A DNA stretch of 46,360 bases from a virus. Below, piece by piece: positions 1 to 7,537 of the stretch (positions are counted from its first letter, which is position 1; the number at the start of each line of letters is the position of its first letter). Both the position numbers and the translations under genes were made by a program. The notes under the pieces are model-generated. The model was not told the origin of the DNA, searched no databases, and worked only from the letters and a program-made list of their open reading frames with translations. The stretch is from positions 1 to 46,360 of IMG/VR virus record IMGVR_UViG_3300002143_000276; one strand, written 5' to 3'.

Positions 1-393
1 ACGATTGATTTAACAAAACTGCAAGTAACTATTCCAGAAAATCATAATAAGACAATACCATTATTTGACGATGTTGGCGTAATGATGAAGTATCCTACTC
101 TTGATGTTATAAACAAAATTGATAGTTTAGACGGTAAAGATATAGATACTGTTTTCAATATTATCTGCACGTGTATAGATGCAGTATATAATGGTCAAGA
201 AATCTTTAAAGCAAAAGATCAAACACCAGAAGAAGTTAACGAGTTTGTAAACAATTTAACACAAGATCAATTTGCAAAAATTCAGCAATTCTTTGATACG
301 ATGCCAAAATTAGAAGAACTCGTAAAATACAAATGCCCAGTGTGTAGCAAAGATCATGAAAAATACATAAGAGGGCTCGATAGTTTTTTTTAA
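1..393 (+). CDS. 26: T4 gp26-like baseplate/tail assembly protein, C-terminal part
   Basis: The frame is open at the left edge, so the 5' part is missing; 130 codons are visible. The sequence GVMMKYPTLDVI followed by an acidic helical stretch, a TQDQFAKIQQFF segment and a Cys pair (CPVCSKDH) matches the C-terminal half of the gp26-type proteins of T4-like phages as I remember them. The gene ends in a run of eight T directly before TAA (384-393), where a -1 shift would carry translation into the next frame. Gene order (26-like, small domain, tape measure) resembles the tail-assembly chaperone pairs of other tailed phages. Family assignment is from recall; the frameshift is inference. Confidence 0.8.
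   Translation, partial: TIDLTKLQVTIPENHNKTIPLFDDVGVMMKYPTLDVINKIDSLDGKDIDTVFNIICTCIDAVYNGQEIFKAKDQTPEEVNEFVNNLTQDQFAKIQQFFDTMPKLEELVKYKCPVCSKDHEKYIRGLDSFF
384..390 (+). promoter_or_regulatory. Slippery heptamer T TTT TTT, candidate -1 ribosomal frameshift site
   Basis: In the gp26 frame the codons are AGT TTT TTT TAA, so the heptamer has the classical X XXY YYZ phase. Slipping back one base after it continues without a stop through 390-578. The read-through peptide (around YHESLHNFYKMNF) looks coding before the first ATG at 432, and no Shine-Dalgarno sequence precedes that ATG. Confidence 0.65.
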
Positions 394-431
394 TATGCTT
401 ATATCATGAAAGTCTGCATAACTTCTATAAA

Positions 432-578
432 ATGAATTTTGCACTTATGCAGTACCATAAGTATAGTCTAAGGGAAATTGAGGAAATGCTTCCCTTTGAA
501 CGTGAAATTTACGTGGCCATGCTTATAGAGTATTTAGAAGAAGAAAAACAACGATTAGAATCTCAAAAAAATAGGTAG
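432..578 (+). CDS. Small gp51-like tail assembly domain, probably made as a -1 frameshift fusion with gp26
   Basis: From ATG 432 this encodes 48 aa with the core NFALMQYHKYSL and MLPFEREIYVAML followed by a charged helix. The open frame reaches back to 390 and is exactly -1 relative to the preceding gene. I recall the same domain immediately after gp26-like proteins in other T4-like phages. No ribosome binding site is visible before 432, so expression as a gp26 fusion is more likely than independent initiation. A chaperone role for tail assembly is inference from gene order. Confidence 0.6.
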   Translation: MNFALMQYHKYSLREIEEMLPFEREIYVAMLIEYLEEEKQRLESQKNR

Positions 579-584
579 ATATAA

Positions 585-2525
585 ATGGCAAATACAACTG
601 GTAATAGCTCTGTTAATTCGAGTATAAGACAAAACACTTCATCTACAAATGAAGGATTTGCTCAACTCTTGCAATTACAGCAAATTTCTAATGAATATTT
701 GTCATCTATTCAAAACAATTTAATAATCAACAGTCCTCCAGCTGGAACATTTAAAGAACTTCTTATTTCGAGTGTTAATACACGTGAGACTTTAAAAACT
801 ATGCTTGATTACGCAGACTTGTCTGCAGATAGACTTAAAGAACTTACAATTGCTAGTGAAAATACTAATCAAACTTTGAATAGTATGTTTTCTGCTATGC
901 AATCTATAGCAGATAGTTTAAAGAGTTCATCTCCTACTATTCAATCAAACCCAGCAGGTTCTCCTGTTCTTAATTCTAATACTTCTACTGCGCTTGCTGC
1001 AAGTAGTAAAGAAAATAAGAATGAAGGTGAAATGGCTTTTAATAAGCAAATGGCAATCTTAGAAAAAATAGAATTAAATACTCGTGAAGCTGTTGGAGAT
1101 GTTAGCAAACCAGCAGAAAATAAAGGTGGAATGGCTTTAGGTAGATGGCTTACTGCATTAGCCGTAGCAATAGGTTCTATTGTAGGAGTTATTTCTGCAC
1201 AATTAAAAGCAATAAAATTCTTCTTTGATGCCTTCGGCGGACAGAAATTAGTTGCGTCAATTAGAAAGAGTTTAGCTAGTTTTCTAGCTGGAGTGTCAAT
1301 GACATTCGATTTAGTCAAAGCTACTATATCAGAAAAATTTTCAGCAGTTGTAAAATTCTTCGACAGTGTTATTAACTCTATTAAAACTTTTATCTCAGGT
1401 GAAGGAAAAATTGCTAAGTTTTTATCTTCAGTAACTAGTACTATTTCGAAAATCATGACTCCGTTCATGGAAGCATTCGTCGTCATAAAAGATTTTTTTA
1501 TGGTTACTGGTTCAAAATTTGGATTATTTATAACAGAAACTTTTGGTAAAATTGCAGCATCTCTTGGAAAATTTACTGGTCTTATTGGAACAGTTGCAAA
1601 AATAGTAGGTAAAATCTTCCTCCCACTCACAATAATATTGACTCTTTGGGACACTGTTAAAGGAGCTATAGAAGGATATGGAAAAGATGGGATTGTTGGA
1701 GCAATTGCTGGAGCAATAAAAGGATTCTTTAATTCGCTTATCTTTTCACTTCTAGATTTAGTAAAAGACGCAATTTCATATGTTTTAGGCGTATTTGGAT
1801 TTGATAAAGTTAAAGAATATTTAGATAGAATTAAATTTGAAGAAACGTTTAGTATGCTTATAGATGGCGTGAAAGATATGATCTTTGGCATAAAAGACTG
1901 GATACTTGGAATATTTGATACTATAAGAAATATTACTATTCCAGCAATTTCTATTAATTTGCCAAAATTACTTGGTGGTCCTATTAAAGCAGGTCCATGG
2001 AAACCATTTGGTGGTTCTAACAGTGCTAAGCAAGATAGTTCAACTCTCGCGCCAGATGCGCCTCCTGCAGGAGATGCTGCAAAACCTGCTGCTATGGCTA
2101 CAGGTAGGATCACTAGTGTTGAGGAACTAAAAACATATAGTGATGCTTATGAGAAAGCTCGTGCCGATGGTGCATCAGTTAAAAAAGCTAAACAGATTGC
2201 CAGTGAACACGTTGAGGCAGTCAAAGGTAGAAAAGCTGTCGAAACTAGTGATATAGCTCCGATCACCACAAAAGCTAATATAGCCCCATCACCTGCTTCA
2301 ACTGGCACACCTTCTGCTATGCCATCAGCTCAACAGGTAACAAGATCTTCTTCAGATGTAATTGCTGCAAAAGAAAGTGCTGATTCTCGGTTTTCTTCGT
2401 CATCAATAATAGCACCTTCGACAACTAATAATATGAATCAAACTCAAGTAGCAAAGATTCAAGCACCTATAAGAAATAGCGAATCTTCACTTGATAGATA
2501 TTTTAGATCTAGAGCAGTTTATTAA
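585..2525 (+). CDS. Putative tail tape-measure / baseplate hub protein
   Basis: 646 aa, long and mostly helical. Residues 1-160 are rich in Ser, Asn, Thr and Gln; several hydrophobic helices follow (about 185-215, 335-360 and 370-420); the last 160 residues are Pro/Ala/Ser-rich and probably disordered. Length is close to T4 gp29 (about 590 aa), and the position directly after the gp26-type pair is where a tape-measure gene is expected. The ATG lies 6 nt after the previous stop with only a weak AGGTAG upstream, so translational coupling is likely. I do not recognise a specific domain; another hub protein is possible. Confidence 0.6.
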   Translation: MANTTGNSSVNSSIRQNTSSTNEGFAQLLQLQQISNEYLSSIQNNLIINSPPAGTFKELLISSVNTRETLKTMLDYADLSADRLKELTIASENTNQTLNSMFSAMQSIADSLKSSSPTIQSNPAGSPVLNSNTSTALAASSKENKNEGEMAFNKQMAILEKIELNTREAVGDVSKPAENKGGMALGRWLTALAVAIGSIVGVISAQLKAIKFFFDAFGGQKLVASIRKSLASFLAGVSMTFDLVKATISEKFSAVVKFFDSVINSIKTFISGEGKIAKFLSSVTSTISKIMTPFMEAFVVIKDFFMVTGSKFGLFITETFGKIAASLGKFTGLIGTVAKIVGKIFLPLTIILTLWDTVKGAIEGYGKDGIVGAIAGAIKGFFNSLIFSLLDLVKDAISYVLGVFGFDKVKEYLDRIKFEETFSMLIDGVKDMIFGIKDWILGIFDTIRNITIPAISINLPKLLGGPIKAGPWKPFGGSNSAKQDSSTLAPDAPPAGDAAKPAAMATGRITSVEELKTYSDAYEKARADGASVKKAKQIASEHVEAVKGRKAVETSDIAPITTKANIAPSPASTGTPSAMPSAQQVTRSSSDVIAAKESADSRFSSSSIIAPSTTNNMNQTQVAKIQAPIRNSESSLDRYFRSRAVY

Positions 2526-2716
2526 TCTTCTAGTTTTCCATGCCATACAACGTCACCGGTGGATTGTAATATAATCTTATAACGCGAAATATCGTAGTCA
2601 TTGGCATTGCAATATCTTTTTATTTCTTCAACACCGAGAGACAAAACTTTAAAGCTACCAACTGAAGAATCATCCTTTAGTACTTTATAAAGTATAGTCA
2701 CTCCATCTTCATTCAT
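2522..2716 (-). CDS. Hypothetical small protein
   Basis: 64 aa, beginning at ATG 2716, which has GGAG six nt upstream; a TTG at 2728 lacks that support. It converges on the tape-measure gene and their stop codons overlap. No recognised domain (sequence around TILYKVLKDDSS and YKIILQSTGDVVW). It lies beyond the gp32 terminator, so it is probably transcribed by read-through. Confidence 0.6.
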   Translation of the reverse strand: MNEDGVTILYKVLKDDSSVGSFKVLSLGVEEIKRYCNANDYDISRYKIILQSTGDVVWHGKLED

Positions 2717-2729
2717 ACTCTTCTCCAAT

Positions 2730-2755
2730 AAAAAAGGGGGACCCTAAGATCCCCC
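2730..2755 (-). terminator. Rho-independent terminator after gp32
   Basis: On the minus strand GGGGGATC pairs with GGTCCCCC (8 bp including one T-G pair) around a TTAG loop, followed by six T (2735-2730). It sits 18 nt after the gp32 stop codon. Confidence 0.9.
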
Positions 2756-2773
2756 TCGCACCTGCATGGGATC

Positions 2774-3682
2774 TTATTCTTCTTGTGCAATCTTCTTAAA
2801 GAAACTCATCGCTTCTTCATCATCATCAGATGAAGCAATTGCGACTTTGCTTTTTTGTACAGTAGCCTTAACTTGACGTTGCTTATCTTCACCATCTTCT
2901 GCAATTGCTGCAGCTGAAGGCATTGATCCAGAATCTCCACCAGCTAATACACTGGCTAACTTGCGAGAAAGCTCTTCGTAAGTTTTAAAGTTCTTACGAT
3001 CTGCAAACTCACTAAGTTTATATTGCTTGTTTGCAATATCTAAGATTTCCTGTTCATCATCAGAGATAGCCTTAGGTTCTGCGAATGTAGATTGATCATA
3101 GTTAGGATAACCTTCAACTTTGCGTTGGCGCAATTTGAAATCAGCACCTTCCCAGAAATCAAACACATTTACTGGAGTTTCATCGTCAAAGGTAGGACGA
3201 GCTTTATCCATAATTTTGTCAAAGATCTTCTTGCCAAACTTAAATAGTTTAACCTGACCTTCGTTTTCTGGATGCTTAGGATCAGAAACAATAAGAACGT
3301 TTGCGACATGAGAAAGCTTACGCTTTTGCTTACGCGCAGTTTCTTTATCTGCTTCAGAGCCAGTATTCCATAAACGAGAATTCAATTCACCAACTGGATC
3401 ATTTTCACCGATCGTAGTTAGAGAGTTTTCGATATACCACTTTCCAGTAGGACCTTGAAAACCGTGGGAGAAAATCTTAACCCAAGGTAGTTCATCACCT
3501 TCTGCTCGTGGGAGGAACCGAATAGTTGCCGTACCATTACCGGTTTTGTCAGCTTCTAGCTTCCAAAAACGATCATCTTGGTAGGATTTAGTTTCAGATT
3601 GCGGATTAGCAATCTTTTCGAATTCGGAAGAGATTTTACCGAAGTCTTGATTTCGCATTTTGCGGAGTGTATTAATGTCCAT
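2774..3682 (-). CDS. 32: Single-stranded DNA-binding protein, T4 gp32-like
   Basis: 302 aa from ATG 3682, which has AGGAAA upstream. The N-terminus (about 1-25) contains the basic cooperativity segment, the OB-fold core includes WKLEADKTGNGTATIRFLP and GKWYIEN, and the tail is acidic with the terminal SFFKKIAQEE. It coats ssDNA during replication, recombination and repair and recruits other replisome proteins. The zinc module of T4 gp32 is missing: the segment after GKWYIEN lacks the Cys ligands. gp59 and gp33 lie upstream in the same direction, as in T4. A TATAAATA box 100 nt upstream may add late expression. Very secure. Confidence 0.96.
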   Translation of the reverse strand: MDINTLRKMRNQDFGKISSEFEKIANPQSETKSYQDDRFWKLEADKTGNGTATIRFLPRAEGDELPWVKIFSHGFQGPTGKWYIENSLTTIGENDPVGELNSRLWNTGSEADKETARKQKRKLSHVANVLIVSDPKHPENEGQVKLFKFGKKIFDKIMDKARPTFDDETPVNVFDFWEGADFKLRQRKVEGYPNYDQSTFAEPKAISDDEQEILDIANKQYKLSEFADRKNFKTYEELSRKLASVLAGGDSGSMPSAAAIAEDGEDKQRQVKATVQKSKVAIASSDDDEEAMSFFKKIAQEE

Positions 3683-3893
3683 CGTATTTTCCTTTACGTA
3701 ATATTTGCGGAGTATTTGCGGAGTATTTGTCTTTGTCGTCATCTGATTGGTTTACCCAATCGTCATCTTCTTCAGACCAATTATTTATATAGCGCATTCC
3801 TTGCCCCGGAGTGTTTCTAGAATGTTTTGCGCTTTTTGTTGATTTACGACGTGAATCGTCGTCGTCACGATACTTAAAAATTGTGCGGCCCAT
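3672..3893 (-). CDS. Hypothetical, highly charged small protein
   Basis: 73 aa, rich in Asp, Lys, Arg and Ser (RDDDDSRRKSTKS, WSEEDDDWVNQSDDDKDK). ATG 3893 follows AGGGAA and lies directly after the gp59 stop; the end overlaps the gp32 start by 11 nt, so it fits a translationally coupled operon. The 3' part contains three near copies of CAAATACTCCG shared with the gp32 leader. No function is recognised. Confidence 0.6.
   Translation of the reverse strand: MGRTIFKYRDDDDSRRKSTKSAKHSRNTPGQGMRYINNWSEEDDDWVNQSDDDKDKYSANTPQILRKGKYDGH
3782..3789 (-). promoter_or_regulatory. T4-type late promoter TATAAATA upstream of gp32
   Basis: Exact TATAAATA on the minus strand inside the preceding small gene, about 100 nt before the gp32 start. 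The consensus is that of T4 late promoters; use here is inferred from the sequence alone and could be chance in AT-rich DNA. Confidence 0.45.
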
Positions 3894-3894
3894 T

Positions 3895-4497
3895 TCAATT
3901 CCCTAAACATTCCTTCTTAAAGTTTAGATATGTTAATTGTAACTTATTCTTATCGTATTTAACAAATTTTTTTATCTTATTGAGTATTCGTAGTTGGTCT
4001 CCCCAAAGCATAACTAATGGCTTCCATTTTGAAAGAAAGTTTTCAAATTCATTAATAATAACCATAGTTTCTAACTGTATATAACCACCAACGTATAACT
4101 TTAAAAGTTCAGGAATGTTGTTGTGTATATCAAATAGATTTTCAAATATTAGATTATTATCTTCTAAGTGCGATTTAAGAAATTGCAATTGCTGATTGAA
4201 CATATAACTACGAGATTCTTTACGCTTTAACCACGTATCATAATACTCGTCTGATTCTGAAGAATATATAACATTCTTATTTCCATACCCGATATTAGCA
4301 ACAAAATATTCAATTAATTCGCGAGGCTGATTAAACTTACGCCCTAGTTTCTGAAATAGAAATCTATCATTACGTTTTTCAAATGTAATTCGTGTTCCAG
4401 AAACTCGACCATTAGACTCAAATACATCATACCTATCTGTAGTTAAATGTAATTTGGTTGCAATAAAAAACTTATATGTTTCAAATTCATCAATCAT
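3895..4497 (-). CDS. 59: Replicative helicase loader, T4 gp59-like
   Basis: 200 aa compared with 217 in T4. The segments YDVFESNGRVS, KRNDRFLFQKLGRKF and ELIEYFVANIG align by eye with the N-terminal half of T4 gp59, and the C-terminal half is helical and Lys/Leu-rich. In T4 this protein binds forked DNA and gp32 and loads the gp41 helicase. It overlaps the upstream gene by one base (TAATG-type junction) and is followed by the small charged protein and gp32, a conserved neighbourhood. Identification rests on remembered similarity and gene order. Confidence 0.85.
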   Translation of the reverse strand: MIDEFETYKFFIATKLHLTTDRYDVFESNGRVSGTRITFEKRNDRFLFQKLGRKFNQPRELIEYFVANIGYGNKNVIYSSESDEYYDTWLKRKESRSYMFNQQLQFLKSHLEDNNLIFENLFDIHNNIPELLKLYVGGYIQLETMVIINEFENFLSKWKPLVMLWGDQLRILNKIKKFVKYDKNKLQLTYLNFKKECLGN

Positions 4498-4913
4498 TAG
4501 TGATACAACCTTTCGGCTATAATAGCGTCTTTCATATCGTCGCCGAATGACATGTTTTCGTGATAAAGTTTAATTAATTTTTTACGATAAAGAGATTCAA
4601 GCGTAATAAACGTGATGAACATGTTTACTCTTTCATGTATAGTGTCAAGAGATCCTCGATCTAATCCTTCACCAGATGCTAGCATTTCAGCTATTAACAT
4701 AAGTTCACTTAAAGCTGGATGATCTTCTCCAGCTTCTACAATAGAAGACAAAGTACTTAGATCAGCATCAGAAATATTCGAAAGAAAATACCCTACTGAC
4801 AAAAATGGATTCTTTGTCATTTCAGTAGCTAAGAACCTTGTAAGACTCATGAATGTTTTTTCAGCTATAATAATTTTATAGTTAATTACAAAAGTACTTT
4901 CGTCTTTATCCAT
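4497..4913 (-). CDS. Hypothetical helical protein between gp33 and gp59
   Basis: 138 aa from ATG 4913, which has AGGAAA upstream; longer in-frame starts would overlap the upstream gene heavily. All-helical, no Cys motif, with the segments FLATEMTKNPFLSVGYFL and LMLIAEMLASGEGL. It ends within the gp59 start codon. T4-like phages often carry an unassigned gene here; I do not recognise a function. Confidence 0.7.
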   Translation of the reverse strand: MDKDESTFVINYKIIIAEKTFMSLTRFLATEMTKNPFLSVGYFLSNISDADLSTLSSIVEAGEDHPALSELMLIAEMLASGEGLDRGSLDTIHERVNMFITFITLESLYRKKLIKLYHENMSFGDDMKDAIIAERLYH

Positions 4914-5130
4914 TTTCAATTTCCTTAAATACAGTTTTACCGTATTGCGTGCTGTAATCCCATCTTTTATCGCATGTACTACATGCAACATACCCCGATG
5001 TAGTATTTCCATCTGGATTTAAGTTATTACCATGCTTATCATAAGTAGGAGGATAATACACGCAAGTAGTCATGCCTGATCCATAATTAAATCTACAATC
5101 TTCACTTTGGCATTTTGGATTCGGGTTCAT
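4906..5130 (-). CDS. Small Cys-rich, probably zinc-binding protein
   Basis: 74 aa from ATG 5130. Five Cys (CQSEDC, TTC, CSTC) suggest a zinc ribbon. Its start overlaps the previous gene by 29 nt and its end overlaps the next start by 8 nt, as elsewhere in this operon. Function unknown. Confidence 0.6.
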   Translation of the reverse strand: MNPNPKCQSEDCRFNYGSGMTTCVYYPPTYDKHGNNLNPDGNTTSGYVACSTCDKRWDYSTQYGKTVFKEIENG

Positions 5131-5371
5131 CGTATAGTTGTCTTTGAAATAAAGATTTTTCTTGAAAAGTTTTTTCTTTCCAAATTTTACGAGGGTTACT
5201 ACACATAAAACATTTGGGATTACCACAATTCATGGCGTTTAACTTTGCAAATCTATGAGCATCTTTTATTGGAATACCTGCAGCTTTTGCAATTTTAACT
5301 TGCTTTTTTATTTTATTTTCTTTGTCATGAATTCTTTTACTTCTTTTTTCTTTAGAAGATTCATCACTCAC
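5102..5371 (-). CDS. Conserved small basic phage protein with CGNPKC-FMC motif
   Basis: 89 aa starting at GTG 5371, seven nt after GGAG. The N-terminus is Lys/Arg-rich; the middle contains NCGNPKCFMCSNPRK followed by EKTFQE, a Cys signature I recall from small proteins of many phages (often annotated hypothetical). The three Cys probably bind metal. Function unknown. Confidence 0.7.
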   Translation of the reverse strand: MSDESSKEKRSKRIHDKENKIKKQVKIAKAAGIPIKDAHRFAKLNAMNCGNPKCFMCSNPRKIWKEKTFQEKSLFQRQLYDEPESKMPK

Positions 5372-5379
5372 GATAACTC

Positions 5380-5595
5380 CTATATGTCTAGTGTTGCCTG
5401 CTTTGGTAACATATTAGCTTGTCTCATATCATTTTGGATTTTATCTTTTAATGTTTTATTGACAAGATTCTTAATATCTTCTGGTTCTAAATAGTTTTCT
5501 TCACAATATTTAAGTACTGCTTCCATATGTGTTATTCTATATTTTTGTGCTAACTCTTCTATATGAAGAGAAAACCCGGCAGCATTTTTAAACAT
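5380..5595 (-). CDS. 33: Late transcription coactivator, T4 gp33-like
   Basis: 71 aa. The segment IEELAQKYRITHMEAVLKYCEEN and the Pro-Glu turn after it resemble T4 gp33 (KMVEEFGMSYLEATTAFLEEN). In T4, gp33 bridges RNA polymerase and the sliding clamp to activate TATAAATA late promoters, and such boxes occur in this window. It is shorter than T4 gp33 (112 aa). Start codon overlaps the upstream stop (TAATG). Confidence 0.8.
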   Translation of the reverse strand: MFKNAAGFSLHIEELAQKYRITHMEAVLKYCEENYLEPEDIKNLVNKTLKDKIQNDMRQANMLPKQATLDI

Positions 5596-5861
5596 TATGT
5601 CTTCTTCAAGTAATATTCTACTATCTTAATTGTTTGCATTACATCACTATATTCTTCAGATTTTGCATGATATAGTTTCCATACTGGATCTTTACGAGTA
5701 GAATTATTCATCTTCTCGTCAAACATATCAAGATATTTGTTAAACCAACGATTCATTTTTCCACGGGTGTTAATTAAGTCCATGTAAATAGATCGCACCT
5801 TTTCTGCATCATTGGAACTGTAAGCTGCAATAACATCATTTTCAATTTGTCTTCTATTCAT
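5595..5861 (-). CDS. Hypothetical protein at the head of the gp33-gp59-gp32 operon
   Basis: 88 aa, helical and charged. It occupies the place of dsbA in the T4 map, but I see no convincing similarity to DsbA. The ATG begins only five nt after the -10 hexamer of the promoter at 5867-5896, so the mRNA is probably leaderless. It is coupled to gp33 by a TAATG junction. Confidence 0.65.
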   Translation of the reverse strand: MNRRQIENDVIAAYSSNDAEKVRSIYMDLINTRGKMNRWFNKYLDMFDEKMNNSTRKDPVWKLYHAKSEEYSDVMQTIKIVEYYLKKT

Positions 5862-5866
5862 AGTTT

Positions 5867-5896
5867 ATTATATACCAAGTAGGATTAAAAGTACAA
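5867..5896 (-). promoter_or_regulatory. Early-type promoter for the gp33-gp59-gp32 operon
   Basis: TTGTAC (5896-5891), 18-nt spacer, TATAAT (5872-5867). Same geometry as the repeated promoter family, but the spacer differs from the conserved one. The ATG at 5861 lies at about +1. Confidence 0.7.
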
Positions 5897-6238
5897 TTAT
5901 CCGCGTCTCATTCGTGCTATTTCTTTAGCTTCGTCTTTACTGAAGACTGGCACAGCATTTGACTTATGGAGAGTACCAATACCAATTATTGCTGAACCGG
6001 TGTACACTTTATCAGCTGGTTTAGCGCACACTCCTGCAGTAAAAGGAAGACTTGGAAACCTAGGAGTTTCGCGAATATATGACTTAGAGCGCGCTGATGG
6101 AAATACAATATTAGCGTAACCAATGCTTTTAGAAGGAGCGTATTTCTTAAGCATAGTTTCCCATTGTTGTGCTAATTCACGCTGCTTAGCAGTTTTTTTA
6201 CGAGGTTTACGCTTTGGGATATAAGGATGAATTATCAT
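5897..6238 (-). CDS. Conserved phage protein of unknown function
   Basis: 113 aa from ATG 6238, which overlaps the upstream TGA (ATGA). Basic N-terminus (IPKRKPRKKTAKQRE), then the segments YIRETPRFPSLPF and AKPADKVYTGSAIIGIGTLHKSN and a C-terminus ending IARMRRG. I remember this sequence type in many T4-like and other marine phages, always without assigned function. Confidence 0.8.
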   Translation of the reverse strand: MIIHPYIPKRKPRKKTAKQRELAQQWETMLKKYAPSKSIGYANIVFPSARSKSYIRETPRFPSLPFTAGVCAKPADKVYTGSAIIGIGTLHKSNAVPVFSKDEAKEIARMRRG

Positions 6239-6465
6239 AATATAATTGACCTGCAAATTGTAGATTTTGCTTCAAATGAAGAACGACATTTTTTGCTATT
6301 GACTGAGATATTTTTGAAACTTACAATCTTAACTTCAAACTCTGGAACGCGCAATATTACGTATTCTGGAGATCTGATCTTTTCTGCCCTGTTGCCAGTT
6401 GCAAAAAATAATGTATCCCGCAATTCATCACTAACTATTTTACGCTGAAAATGTATATTGCTCAT
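6235..6465 (-). CDS. Hypothetical small protein, probably leaderless
   Basis: 76 aa. ATG 6465 lies five nt after the -10 of the promoter at 6471-6500 and there is no Shine-Dalgarno sequence. The stop overlaps the next start (ATGA). Beta-strand-like sequence (YVILRVPEFEVKIVSF). The overlapping plus-strand frame lacks such context and is rejected. Confidence 0.6.
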   Translation of the reverse strand: MSNIHFQRKIVSDELRDTLFFATGNRAEKIRSPEYVILRVPEFEVKIVSFKNISVNSKKCRSSFEAKSTICRSIIL

Positions 6466-6470
6466 AATAT

Positions 6471-6500
6471 ATTATACCATAAAGACGATTTAATGTACAC
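6471..6500 (-). promoter_or_regulatory. Early promoter (GTGTAC-N18-TATAAT)
   Basis: GTGTAC 6500-6495, TATAAT 6476-6471, with the conserved spacer. It lies directly after the tRNA-Arg gene and drives the small genes at 6465-5897. Confidence 0.85.
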
Positions 6501-6510
6501 CGTTATTTGG

Positions 6511-6585
6511 TGGCCCGGCGTGAAGGAGTCGAACCTCCATTCTAGAGGTAGAAGCTCTATGTATTATCCGTTATACTAACGCCAG
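6511..6585 (-). tRNA. tRNA-Arg (anticodon TCT)
   Basis: Acceptor CTGGCGT pairs with ACGCCGG, CCA is encoded, the anticodon stem TAGAG/CTCTA holds the loop CTTCTAC and the T loop is TTCGACT. It reads AGA, a codon favoured in AT-rich phage genes. It sits between two promoter copies. Confidence 0.95.
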
Positions 6586-6592
6586 TAGTATT

Positions 6593-6622
6593 ATTATACC
6601 ATAAAGACGATTTAATGTACAG
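6593..6622 (-). promoter_or_regulatory. Early-type promoter for tRNA-Arg, inside the 3' end of the ClpP-like gene
   Basis: CTGTAC (6622-6617), conserved spacer, TATAAT (6598-6593). The -35 part encodes the last residues (SPVH) of the ClpP-like protein. Confidence 0.8.
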
Positions 6623-7229
6623 GGCTTTTAGAGCGTTTATTTGGTGTAGTCTTATTGGCTTGAGCTTTATTTTTTTGTATTTTAGCGTTCACTCGTTTAA
6701 CTACTTCTTCCCCATCCATCCAAATGTCTTTATTGTCGAGCATCGATTTAATTTCTTCAGAAGAAAGAAAATCTTTATACACTTCTTTCATAAGGCGCTC
6801 AGACCATCTACGCTCATGCTGCAACTGATCAATCATTTCTCCGCCTTTGCCCATAGCTCCACCAGAGTAATTGTGAAACATGAAGATGGAGTGAGGAGTT
6901 ACTTCAAACTGCTGACCGCACATGAATATAAGTGTAGCAGCAGACATACAAGCACCTTCTACAGAACATATGATAGTTGCAGGAGTATCACTTAAAACAC
7001 GCAAGAATTGTATAGCTGTAAATAAATCTCCGCCATCTGAATTAATATAGATTTTTACTATATCAGTTTCACCTGCATGTCTAATAGTATCAAACCATTC
7101 GAGATAATCGATAGGTTGACCAATCTCACCAACAAGATAAAACTCGTGCAGATTAACAACTGCTTTCGGAGGAAAGTACCCATTAGAATGTGTCTTTTGT
7201 TTGCCAATTTCGAATGTTGTATCTGCCAT
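6612..7229 (-). CDS. ClpP-like serine protease
   Basis: 205 aa. The ClpP/SppA fold is clear: INSDGGDLFTAIQFL oxyanion region, nucleophile Ser96 in EGACMSAATL, His119 in FMFHNYSGG, and the likely Asp168 in NKDIWMDG. Such proteases occur in T4-like phages of marine and freshwater bacteria and may act in head maturation or host protein turnover; which one cannot be told here. The Lys-rich C-terminus (NKAQANKTTPNKRSK) is disordered. Start ATG 7229 follows AGGATATT. Confidence 0.88.
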   Translation of the reverse strand: MADTTFEIGKQKTHSNGYFPPKAVVNLHEFYLVGEIGQPIDYLEWFDTIRHAGETDIVKIYINSDGGDLFTAIQFLRVLSDTPATIICSVEGACMSAATLIFMCGQQFEVTPHSIFMFHNYSGGAMGKGGEMIDQLQHERRWSERLMKEVYKDFLSSEEIKSMLDNKDIWMDGEEVVKRVNAKIQKNKAQANKTTPNKRSKSPVH

Positions 7230-7285
7230 AATAATATCCTATATAATAAACTGTTGCACAATGAACTCTTATACAAATATATATG

Positions 7286-7537
7286 TTACCTCTTACTTAC
7301 TGCTGGAGGAAGCGTAGATCCAGAAAACGAATAAGCTACACATATTGCATCGTCAGATTTCGAATACGAACATCGTACTGCAAGAGGATTAACACCAGAT
7401 GAAATAGCATTTGCAATATTACCAGCCATCAAATTCCTTTCATTGACGTGATAATGTGCACCCGATATAATTCCTGCTAACGCTATCAATGTAATACAAA
7501 CTATTATTATTGAATCTATTTTTATAAAATCTTTCAT
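7286..7537 (-). CDS. Small membrane protein coupled to the endolysin, holin/antiholin candidate
   Basis: 83 aa with one N-terminal membrane segment (about 8-27) and a C-terminal domain with two Cys (VRCSYSKSDDAICVAYSF). Its ATG overlaps the stop of the endolysin gene (TAATG). The topology and the coupling suggest a lysis role such as holin, antiholin or inhibitor; that is inference. Confidence 0.6.
   Translation of the reverse strand: MKDFIKIDSIIIVCITLIALAGIISGAHYHVNERNLMAGNIANAISSGVNPLAVRCSYSKSDDAICVAYSFSGSTLPPAVSKR

Noticed and set aside
578-587. TATAAATG before the tape-measure-like gene as a late promoter
   Set aside because: It overlaps the start codon, so a transcript from it could not carry the start.
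941-2113. 390-codon open frame on the minus strand
   Set aside because: Antisense to the tape-measure-like gene; composition (Ser/Ile/Pro-rich without domains) and lack of a ribosome site mark it as a shadow.
5595-5861. DsbA assignment from gene order
   Set aside because: Sequence shows no convincing similarity to T4 DsbA.
6615-6995. 126-codon plus-strand frame
   Set aside because: Antisense to the ClpP-like protease, whose catalytic motifs are intact.
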